A DNA stretch of 64,000 nucleotides. Source: Moringa oleifera. Taxonomy: Eukaryota > Streptophyta > Magnoliopsida > Brassicales > Moringaceae. Under the pieces are notes generated by a model. The model was given only the letters and a program-made list of their open reading frames with translations, did no database searches and had not been told where the DNA came from. The stretch spans positions 4,008,501 to 4,072,500 of the forward strand of contig JAJFZO010000094.1 in the NCBI GenBank assembly GCA_021397835.1. Reading direction: 5' to 3'. Of the stretch, positions 39,801 to 51,800 are shown piece after piece (positions within the stretch are counted from its first letter, which is position 1; each line of letters begins with the position of its first letter). The translations under genes and the position numbers were made by a program.

Positions 39801-42800
39801 ATCGAAGGAAGGTGTATGATTATTTCCTTCTCCAGGATTATGCATAAACTGTTTATATTATTTGCAACTGCATTTTTGGTTTTCCTGTTCAAAGTTTGCT
39901 ACCCTAGCTTTTTGATGAATTTGCATTTATACATTGGATGCAATAAGTCAAATTTTATTTCTGTTTCCATCGAAATAAATGAATGTCATTGGTCTGGTAT
40001 AGATTTTTTTAATGTGAGTGTGAGGTGCAAAGAGTTGGATGGTGAGTTTATGCTCCTTTCTTTATTAGATTACTGCTGAATCTGAATCTTCTTTGATGAC
40101 ATTTATTCTGGCCTTTTCTTATATGATGCGCCAACTTTCTTTCTTTCTTTCTCTCTCACACAACCAAATTCCTAGCTATTCATATGAATATTATCTTTAA
40201 TTTTGTTCATAGTTTCTCTTTGTATCGATTCTAATTTTTGAAAAAGAAAAAAAAAAGAACAATTTTTCTTTGTTTCTTTAACTCCTCCCTTGGCTGCAGT
40301 CTGTCTTGGTCACAGTTGATCGCCATGAATGGTACGCTCCTCCACAAATATACACTCGTGATGACAGTTCTGGTTTATGGACAGCGAAGCCTGCGATCGA
40401 ACCTGGATCCATGATGCTATCGTCTGGTATTAATGATACTGGACGTGACCTACCAAACCAAAATGTTTCATCATGTGGTGAGACAACTCATATGGAACAA
40501 ATACGTCAAGGTAGCAACCCAGACTTGACCAATGGTGTTGCAAGCATGGAAACATGTTCTGAACATGCCTCTGAGGAGCAACATTCTCAGGATGAATCTG
40601 GTGCTGGACCAAAGAAACGACGGGTGGAAGAGGATTTGTCTAGTGATGGAATTGTTGCTGATTGTTCTTTACCTGAAAGTGGAGAAAATAAGCTGGCAAA
40701 TGCAAGTAATATAGAAGATTCAGTTTTGAGAGACTATCAAGGTGCAACAGCAGCAGCTGCTAATGCTTCATTTGCTGAATGTGTGATAGAGCCTACTCTT
40801 GTGATGTTTGAGGTAATTCTTGAAATGTTTTATGTTGTAATTGTTTTCATCATCTGGCTTTCTTGTCACATTACTTGTCTAAAAATTTTTAAATTCTGGA
40901 AAGGACTTTAAAAGGCAGATCTAACAACTGTGGAAGCAAGAAAAGTACATGTCTGAAATCATGATTTATTATCAATGATAGGATGTTCAATCATCGTAAA
41001 CCCAAATTTTGGGCCAAATACCAGAAGAAGCAAAGGCAATATTTTCCTATTCAATAACAAAATCAAATCCTAATAAAATTTGGTTTGCATAGTTGACATT
41101 AATACAAGATTAGATCTGATGGTTTTGTGCAGAACAAATTATAAACAATCTGAATCAGTGGTTTTAGAGATATTATTCTTACACTTAATGTTAAGAGATC
41201 CTTATTCCTTAAATAGACTTCGTACTTGTATTTCTTCTTGACTTAATTGTTTTATCTCTATTTAATTGATTCTATTGCAAACTCTTTTATTTTTATTTTT
41301 TTTCAGAAACAAAGTTAGCATCATATTAACTATAAGGCACTAAGGGGGTGCCGCCATTTACAAAAAGTAAGTTAAATCCTATCTGGCAGTAAGGACATCT
41401 ATGAACTCTTCAAAGTTGTCTTCATTTACAAAAGAAACCACCTCTTCAAAAGCTCTCCTGTTTCTCTTTCCCCACAATAGCTGTAAGTTAAGAAGTGGGA
41501 TCAATTCAGTAACCTTCTTTTTCACCCTAGTAGCCCTTATACCTCCCCACGCCCTCAATTCTACTGTCATCGAATCCGACATCATCCAAGCTTGCCCCAA
41601 CAATGCCAACGCACTCTCTCAAAATTTTCTAGACCACCTATACCATAGCGTTACATGACCCATAGTTTCTTGCATAAGAATCACCTGTTTGGAAGAGTGA
41701 ATTCCTTTTTTTGCAAATTATCAAGAGTTAGAGGTTTGCCTCAAGCCGCTTCCCACTCAAAAAATGCAACCCTCCAAATTAGTTTCCAAGGTATTTGATC
41801 CATCACTAATCCTTCTTGAATATCATCATTGTTCAATTCTGGTTTAGTATTATAGATATGTTCTAAAAACTACCCCATCCACAACACTTTCCAATCCACT
41901 GCATTCCTTCTAAATGCTATCTGCCATGTCACGCCACCTCATGAGGAGATAGGTACTCAATTACCCAAGCTTCTTTATTATAGGCAAGTTGATATACGTC
42001 TCAAAATGTTTCCCTCAGCTGTTGGTCATCATACTACAAATTATGCCAAAACTTAATATTGTTGCCCAACTCAATCTTAAACCTCACATATGGTTTGACT
42101 ATATCCAATACTTTTCTAATAGCTTTCCACATCTAGATTCCATAACTTTTCCTCCTCATTATCGTAACCCATCCCCCTTTCATCACTCTATATTTCGTTA
42201 CCACCATTGTTCTCCATAAATGTTTTTTTTTTTGGTCATGAATCTCCATAACCATTTACTCAGAAGATCCTTATTAAACAAGCTAAGAGGTTTAATCCCA
42301 AGACTCCAGTTCATTACTGGTTGTCTCACTATCTTTTATTTAACAAACTCATCTCCTAAACTTCCCCACAAGAATCGTCTTTGCACTTGTTTTAACTTCC
42401 TTGCTATCATCATAGGCATCGAAAATAACGACATGTAATTAATCAGAAGACTTGAGAGAGTGTTTCTAATGAGTGTTAGTCTCTCACCCTTAGAAAGATA
42501 TCTACCTTTTCCATCTCGCTAGCCTCTTTTAAATCTCTTAACCACCAAATTTCATAACATCGCTTTTTTAACTTTGGCTCCTAGGGGCAGCCCTAGATAT
42601 TTCATTGGAGAACTGCTCGAATTGCAGCCCTATACTTCAGCAAACCTTTCCCTATTCATTCCGTCATCAAGTGGGATAATTAAACTCTTTCTCAAATTAA
42701 CTTTCGAATCAGATACTGCCTTTAAGCATAACAAAACACTTCTTAGGTTGATCAATTGGTCTTTCTTTGCCCCACAAAATATTACGGTGTCATCGGTAAA

Positions 42801-45800
42801 CAAAATATGAGTTATCTCTAATTTCGACCTCATTCTACCCACCTTTAACCCTCTCAGTAGCCCCTTTTGAGTTGCCATTCTAAGCATCCTATCAAGAGCC
42901 TCCATTATTAACACAAATAATAGTGGTGACAATGGATCCCCTTGACAAAGCCCTGTAGATGATTTAAAGAACTTGGAAGGGGTCTCATTCGAAGTCTCTT
43001 GTTGTAAGGTTTCTGTCTAATGGAAATTTATAGTGATAATCACAATGCCTTGTATTAGTTGCGTTTTCCTTACTTCACATCCTACACCTTTTGATATTAT
43101 GTTTATTTCATTTTAAAGTGTGATTATCATTTCGTTGTAAATCATTATTGCTTTTGTTGCCATGCTGTTGAACTAGTTCGAATGCCTAGAAGGGCATACC
43201 TTAGAATATGTTAACCATAATTTTTCTTTCTATTTGCAGGTTCATGTGCCACCATCATGCATGCTTGATGGTGTGCACTCACAACATTTTTTTGGGACTG
43301 GTGTCATCATCTATCATTCTCCAAGCATGGGTTTGGTTGCCGTTGATAAGAACACTGTTGCAATATCTGCATCTGATGTGATGTTGTCGTTTGCTGCTTT
43401 TCCAATTGAAATTCCTGGGGAGGTGAATTTTCAAAACACGAAAATGTGGTATACAAATCTTTGGTGTGGTACTCTAATTAAATTTCCTATTTTATTGCAG
43501 GTGGTTTTTCTCCATCCTGTTCATAATTATGCTCTTGTTGCATATGACCCTTCTGCTTTGGGATCTGCTGGTGCTTCTGTGGTTCGTGCTGCTGAGCTAC
43601 TTCCTGGTATGTGTTAGATTTTGAGTGAATGCATTCTAGCTAATTTAAAATGTTATGTGTTTGTAAGGCCACGGATATTATTATTATTATTATTATTTTG
43701 TTTTATATGTTAGTATCTCTATCTTCTAGATGCTCAATATGGAGAATTGTGGTTGGAAAATGTATCCTGTGCTAAACGTTATAGAAAAGGTTTTGCATTG
43801 GTGGGCATGGGGAATGAGTTGGAGATTGCTCCTTTATTTGATGCGTGTGTTCTTCACTCTTTTCATTTTTATTTTTATATTTTCCCTGTTGCTTACACTA
43901 TAGATTAATATCTGAAACAGAGCCTGCGTTACGCCGTGGAGACTCAGTCTATCTTGTGGGGCTAAGTAGAAGTCTCCAAGCAACATCTAGGAAATCCATT
44001 GTAACCAACCCATGTGCTGCTTTAAATATCGGCTCAGCTGATTGTCCTCGGTACAGAGCTACTAATATGGAAGTCATTGAACTTGATACTGGTAAAGAAC
44101 TTTCCAGCAGTTTGTTTAAATCTTAATCACCCAGTGCATGTGGATCTAATGTTTTGGATTTTCTTATTCTTATTTCTTTTCTAGATTTTGGTAGTACATT
44201 TTCTGGTGTGCTAACTGATGAGCTGGGAAGAGTTCAAGCAATTTGGGGAAGCTTTTCAACTCAGGTTTCCACAATGTGCTTCTTATAATCTGCCTCTTTT
44301 TGGCTCTCTATTGTGAACTTTGATTCTTATGTTCCCACTTTCAGTTGAAATTTGGTTGCAGTTCCTCCGAAGATCATCAGTTTGTTAGAGGTATCCCAAT
44401 CTATACAATCAGCCAAGTTCTTGGCAAAATTGTCACTGGTGCAAATGGACCACCTCTTCTCATAAATGGTGTGAAAAGGCCAATGCCACTGGTTAGGATC
44501 TTGGAGGTTGAACTCTATCCAACTTTGCTTTCAAAGGCTCGGAGTTTTGGTCTTAGTGATAGTTGGATCCAAGTATGCTTCCTTCTTGATACAGCTTTTA
44601 TATTTCTAATTTTAATTGCATTATCTCTTTTTCTAATCTATTCCTTCTTTTGTTGCACGTTCCATTGTATATTTACTTTAACCCTTACAGCATGTTTTAT
44701 TGCTTCTCAATTTGCCTTTTGAGTGCATATTACATATTTACATTTTAAAAGGGATATAATTTCAATGTCAATTATCTTATTAGGGTTCCACAAACATGGC
44801 GTTACTGATGTGCCAAATAATAAGTTATCATGCTTAATATTGAGTGCTTTATGTGATTTTAGGTTGCGTTGAATATGTCATTTGAGTTTAAAATTTGAAT
44901 TGCTCAATGAAGTTTATGAACTTCTTCTCTCCGGATTGAGTTCTAATTATTGTAGGATCAAAAGAATTCTATTACCAATTAGTGGTCAATTATTTTCCTT
45001 GAAGGAGCAAATTACATTAGAGTTATTTTTCCACGTCACATCTGACTTGTGCTTCAACCGTTATCATAGGGGTGGTTTTTTCCTATTTGTAAGCCACCCT
45101 TGCTTAATGGAATAATGCTCATGGCCAGTTGAAAGGATCACTTCTCCATAGGTGGAGACCTGTTACGTCTTAACTGGATAACGATAATATTTAACTAACA
45201 TTTATAGGGGTGGAGAAAGAGTTAAAACAATAAAAACAAAAAGAAGAAATTACTCAAATTTATTAGTTAGCTGCCTTAGATCACTAATTTATCAATAAAG
45301 GCAATAACTAGGATAGAGTCAGATGTCTTTTAAGCAATATCTAGGCTTCACCTAGGCTTGGCAAATAGTGAGATCTTGAACTCAAAAAGAAAGTCGAAAA
45401 TAAATTAAGAGTTAATATCAATTATAAAATTGAGTGCTTGAGGTTTAGAATGTACAGAGAGGATTTTTATGGATTCGATGACCATTTTCAGCATTCGAAT
45501 AGAATGGAAGGTGCTGGAGCTTACAGCAGAGAGGGGGAGAGAGTGCTTTTTAAAGGTGACAGGATAGAGTAGATGCCAAAGGGCATCATGTATCTTAACT
45601 ATGAAGAAGTGTGGTGGTAGGAGGCTTCGTTGGGGAAGCTAATGGCAGCAGAAGGGAAGATTCGTGGTCAGAAAATGGAGGAAGGGGGCAAAGACACTTA
45701 TACTGGAGGTGAAGGCGAACAACTGGAGTTATTTGGTTATGATTGAGGTGTTGAAAGGTTAGGTGAGGCACCTAATGTTATTGAGAAGAGGGGTGATAGC

Positions 45801-48800
45801 TTTGGATGATGGAATAAGGTGGTGGAGTCGAATGTCCTCCGTGCATAGTTAAGGTAGGAGAAGGAACAATGACATCTGTTAAAAATGAGGGGTGCAGAGA
45901 AGAGGGAGGAATCCAAACAGTAGAGATAAGATGCCCTCAGTGTGGTTGTGAGTTTGAACACTACCAGCAAAGTGAAACAACTTGATATTGTGATCCAGAG
46001 GGCTAGGAAAGAGATGGTGGCCAAGAATGAGGTTGGAATTTGCATCTATGCAAACTAGGAAGCTATTCTGGTTTTGTTTAATTGTGTAAGGAAGATGAAG
46101 TTGGCGAATATTGGGTTTGGACCAAGTTCGAAACCCGCATAAGAAATAGCTGTTAAGTTAGGCCCAAGGCAGATGTGGTTGGATCCGAATGCTTTATTGC
46201 TGGGCTTAAGTGTTTGGAAGGAGAATAAGAGTGGTGAGAGGCAGTATAAGAGCCTAGGTTGGATCGCGGGTGGATCCGATTGGGATGCGGGTTGGTGTGA
46301 CATAGTTTGAATGAAATCAGGTCTCAGGATTGCTCAAGTGGGTGTAGACATTTCAAACAATCCATTTGCCGAGAAAGGGAGAGAAAAATTGATTCAGAAA
46401 TTTGCAGAGTTGATGGCGGTGAATCCCTTGGCAAAACCCAAATAAGGAGTGTTGTATGCAAGGATGAGAGGTTAATTGAAATTGAGGATGGACATGAAGA
46501 GGTGGTAATTTGTAAGAAAATGTACTTTATGGGGGTAGGGGATGCTATAGATTTGTTCGATGGAGAAAACTTTGAACCCTGCATTAGGGAGTTGAGCAAA
46601 GCATTAAGTACGAAGATGACTCACGAGGAAGGGGAAATGGGGTTCAGTATCGCAGATTGGACCAAAGTAGGCGCGGTGAGGTGTTGGCAGTCGTAGAGGT
46701 GGGTAGTAGATCTGTGAACACTATTGGAGAGTTGTTTGTGCTACCTTTTGTAGTCGATGATGGGATGGGTTCCTTGGGTTTAGATTACCATACCTTTTAT
46801 GAAGGATCTACGAAGGCATTTGGTGGCATCCGAAAGAGTGCTGGAGGTTATGGACGAGTTATGCCAATCTATGGGTTTTACTTTTGAAGGATTGAAGGAG
46901 GAGGCCATTAGAGAATAGAAGGAGAGGGAAGACGATTGAGAGGAAAGGAGCTTTAAAGACGAGGGGATAGGGTGATCCCAGTAGAATATTGATGAGACTA
47001 GAATTTTGAAGTAATTATAATAAAGGGAAGAGAAGGAACTTGGCTGTGATGGTGTCACAAGGGTGTGAGGTGTGAGGGTAATAGTAACTGCAATGTATCT
47101 TAATATCCTATCATGGGATGTAAGGGGTAAAAATGACCCTGACAAGATGGTCATTATAAAGAATGTTTTAGGGGAGTTGGAAGGCACATGTTATTTGTTT
47201 ACAAGGGGGGAAAAAAAGATGGATGAGCTGGATGAGAGAGTAGTTAGAAGTATATGGAGAGAAACGGGGCAAAATGGAGACATTTAGCATCTAAAAAGAG
47301 TTCTAGAGGTATCATTACGGGTTGGAATGGGAAAATGGGTAAATTAAAGGAGTCTTGGATGGGGGTAGCTTTTGTTTACTACACCTTCCAACTTGAGGGG
47401 AAAGGAAATGAATGGATGTTTACTGGGGTGTGCGGGCAATATAATAGAAGAAGTAGACAATAATTGTGGGAGGACCTAAGGGAGTGTAGAAGGAGGGAGG
47501 GGTGTATGCCTTGGGTCGTGGGGGGTGATTTTAGTGTGGTATTGTAATCATTTGTATTTTTTTTCTTTTGCGGTTTTTTTTTTTGGGGGTTGGGGGGGGG
47601 GGGTGGTTGGCGCCGACGCAACAAAGGAATGGGTAGTATGGAGGAGGATTTCAAGAAGATGGTTTCAGAGTTGGAGTCATATGACTTTCCTTCGATTAGG
47701 GGTTGATATGCATGGTCGAGTATGAGAGAGAGGCTCCAGCACTGTGAAGAATTGGTAGATTCTTGATTTCTATTAAGCAGGAAGATAGACATCTAAGAAT
47801 TTAGCAAAAATTGCTTCCAAGGTTGACTTTTGACCATCACCCCATCTTGTTGGAGATTGACAAGATGAAATGGTATGCTCATTCGGATTCAAGAATATGT
47901 GGTTGGAAGTGGAGGGGCTTCATGATTCAATCAAGAACTGGTGGGAGAGAGAAGGAATAAAGGGACACACTAGCTATGTGGTTGTAAATAGATTAAAAAG
48001 GATGAAGGAGCAAACCAAAAAGTGCAAGGAGAGGGTTAGGAATGTGAATAGTATAAAGGAGAATTTATGGAGACAATTGCTGGAGGTCGATCAGATTATC
48101 ATGGAGGAAGAGGGGAAGGCGAAGGGAAGTGAGCAGTGAATTGACTACTTTATTTAGAACGGAGGCAATTATGTGGCGCCAAAGTCTAGGGCCTTTTGGC
48201 TTAAAGAGGGTGACAATAACATGGCTTCCTTCCCCAGAACTGCTAATGCACACAAGAGATTTAATTTTGTTAGCAAGTTTTTGGCAGATGAGGTGGAGGT
48301 GTAAGGGAATGATAACTTAAAGAAAGAGATTACATGTTTCTATTCAAATTTATATACCTAAGAGAGAGCATGGAGGCTAAAGTTGGATGGATTAGAGTTT
48401 AAGGTGATTGGAGAGGATCTGTAGAAGAAAATAGAAGAACTTTTTAAGGAGGAGGAGGTAAGAGGAGTAGTAGATAGTTGTAATGGGGATAGGCTTCTTG
48501 GTCCTAATGGATTCACAATGGAATTGCTCGAAAGGCATTAGGGATTGTGAGGGGGGATGTGATGAAATGCTTTGAGGAGTTTCATCACACTGAACAGTTT
48601 GTAAATTCTTTAAATGCCTTCTTAGTGTTGATTCCTAAGAAGGCTGAAGCCTCTTGACATTAAAGATTTTCAACGTATCAGTTTGGTTGTTGCATATACA
48701 AGTTGGTGGTTAAAGTTCTGGTAAATAGATTAAGGGAGGTGGTTAATGAGGTTATTAGTGAGAATCAGAATGCTTTTGTTAAGGGAAGGTAAATATTAAA

Positions 48801-51800
48801 CATTGCTTTAATTGTGAATGAGGTGGTAGATATTTGGTAAAAGATGAAAAGAAGAGGAATTATATGTAAACCAGATCTAGAAAAGGCATATGACCATGTC
48901 TCATAGGACTTTGTTATGTACATGTTGTAGAGAGTTGGATCTGTGGCGTTATTGGATTTATAAATGTATTTCTTCAGTATCTATTGCTGGAATGGTAAAT
49001 GAAAACCCAACTCCTTTCTTTAAAGCTAAAAGAGGGTTAAGACGAGGTGACCCAATCTCTCCATCGTTGTTGATCTTAGTTATGAAGGCATTGGATAGGA
49101 TGTAATTGAGGGTTGTGGCAATGGCGCTGTGGGAGGGTTTCAAGGTTGGAAACCAAAGCAAGTAAATAGTGGTATCTCTCTTATTTGCCGATGACTAAGA
49201 GTTGACTCATTCCTGTGGGTGGGGGGGTGGATTGTGAGTTGTTGGGTTGTAATATTGGCAGCCTTGCGATCCAGTATTTGGGGATGCCTCTTGGTGTCAA
49301 ACATAGGAAGGTGGTGGTTTAGAGTGGTGTTATAGAAGAAATGGAGAAATGGCTTGTAGGGTGGAAAAGAGCTTATTTATCAAAAGGGGGCAGCTTACCT
49401 TGATTAAAAGCACACTTTTAAATTTGCCCATTTATTATATGTCCTTATTTCCAATCCCTAGGGAGGGTGCAGTTAGATTGGAGAGGTTGCAAAGACAGTT
49501 TCTGGGGGCAATCTGGGGAATGCTTTCAAGTTCGACTTGGTCAGATGGGACGTAGTAACTCAATCATTAGAAAACGAAGAATCACTTCATACCTTTTATA
49601 ATGCCTTACTAGCAAAATGACTATGGAGACACATGACAAAGAAGGAAAGATTATGGAGGAGGATACTGGTGATGAAGTATCGGGAGGAAGATGGGAGATG
49701 GACAATGAAACGAGGAAGAGAGTCCTATGGGACTGGCGTGTGGAAGCCATACAAAAAGGTTGCTAGGAGTTTAACTTAAGAGTAAGGATTAGGGTGGGGA
49801 ATGGAAGCTGTGAAACTTTGGACAGATAAATAGTGTGCTGATGAACCACTTTGTGACATATTCCCTATTATCTTTGCATTAGCCTCTAACAAGCCTGCAT
49901 TGGTCAGTGATTGTGCTACTAGAGAGGGAAGAATTGTTAACTGGTCAGTGCCTCTTGCGAGGAATGTACAAGACTAGGCGATAGAACAACTGGAGGCTTC
50001 TCATAGGAAGTTGTATGGGAAAAGATTGATTTGGATAACAAGATACTGCTTGGCTAAAGCTGGGAAGCAGGCTGCAGAGAGATTTTCTGTTAGAGAGTTC
50101 TGCAAATCATTAACATCTGTAGAGGCTGGTGACCAGTACAATTGGAAGTTTATATGGAGGGTAGGGATCCCACATAAGGTATCCTTCTTCACCTGGCAAT
50201 TGTTGCACAACAAAATCTGCACTATTGACAATATGAAGAAGAGAGGACTCACAGTAGTTACAGGCATTCTTTGTGTAAGAGCTGTGAGGAGTCTGTTCTA
50301 CAACATCTTCCTGGATTGTCCCTGGTCTAGGCAATTGTGGGAATCTGCTCTTCAATTGCTGGGTAACTATGGGTTCTGTTAAAAGGGGAATTGATGGCAT
50401 GGAAGGAACTGTATAGGGATAGGGATAAAAGGAAGGCAGTTAGGAAAATTCCTTTTTTGATTCTATGGATAATTTGGAGGGGCCGGAAAAGTAAGGTTTT
50501 TCAAGGAAGTGAAACACCTGTGGCTGTCTTTAGGGACAGCTGTTTTTTTTTTTGGTTGTATATGGGGGAAAAGGATAGCTTTTGTGTAAATGATATGGAG
50601 CTAGTTGACATCATAGAGTTCCTTATTTCCAAATCTAACTAACTATATTTGTAATTGGGTGCACCTCCTTGGTGGTGCTGTGACTAGAATATAATGATCT
50701 TGTTTCTATTCCCCAAAAAAAAAAAAATGTGAAGTCAATGCTGATATTCTGCTGTATGGGCATGGATGTTTCATGTACTGGGACCTCTATAATTATCATA
50801 TGTTTAGTGTTATTCACATTAAATTGTACTTTCATAGATTTGCAGTACTTATTGTTTTCAGTCTTATTGTTGCTGGGATGGTCAACTAATCTTTGGGAAT
50901 AATTTGTCTTTTTGTTTCTGTGCTTATGTGTTTTACATGGCTTGAGAAACTATACATTTTCTTCTGTACATGGATTTAGCAGCTTAATTAATCATCCATG
51001 ATCCTATATTGGTTCCTGAGTTGACTGTACCTCAAATAAGCTTCCTGGGGAGAAAAAGGAAGAAGTTATTTTTACGGCATAGCGATATGACAATGTGATA
51101 GGACTCAGTAGTACCATAGTTATTCTTGATGGGAGCAAAATGCTAAATATTGTTCTTGACCTGAACTATAGTTTGGCTCTTCGTGTAGGCTCTTGTGAAG
51201 AAAGATCCAGTTAGACGGCAAGTTCTACGCGTTAAAGGTTGTTTGGCCGGATCTAAAGCTGAGAAACTTCTAGAGCAGGGAGACATGGTGTTGGCAGTCA
51301 ATAAAGAACCAGTTACTTGCTTTCGTGACATAGAAAATGCTTGCCAAGCATTAGATAAGCATGATGGTAGTGATGGGCAACTTAACATGACAATATTTCG
51401 CCAGGTGAGCAAATACGTGGTGGTACTTCCCTTTTGTTTTAACATCTTCTTATTTTCTGTTAATGTTTTTTCACTTTTGGTTAGATGAATTTTCATTTTA
51501 TATTTATTATTGTTTATTTCTTTGGTTACATTGTAGTTTCTGTAATTAAGAAAGAAAAGACTGTAAAAGTGACATGTCTTCATTCTTTGACCTGTTGGTT
51601 TGTCAGGGACGTGAAATTGATCTTCTAGTGGGAACAGATGTTCGGAATGGGAATGGCACAGCTCGTGTAATAAACTGGTGTGGTTGTATCGTTCAGGATC
51701 CCCATCCTGCGGTTCGTGCTCTTGGATTTCTTCCTGACGAAGGTCATGGTGTGTATGTGGCAAGGTAAGTATGGTGCTGTTAGTTTTCTCATCATACAAA

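Noticed and set aside
43741..43855. open stretch [20 protein letters not shown] in DEG7 intron 17 preceded by CTTCTAG
   Set aside because: It could be read as an extra exon, but DEG7 relatives run directly from AAELLP to EPALRRGD, and skipping this stretch keeps the family sequence and frame.
45737..46303. two antisense open frames in DEG7 intron 20
   Set aside because: They lie opposite the purine-rich 5' part of the long LINE and have low-complexity Ser/Leu/Phe composition typical of antisense shadows.
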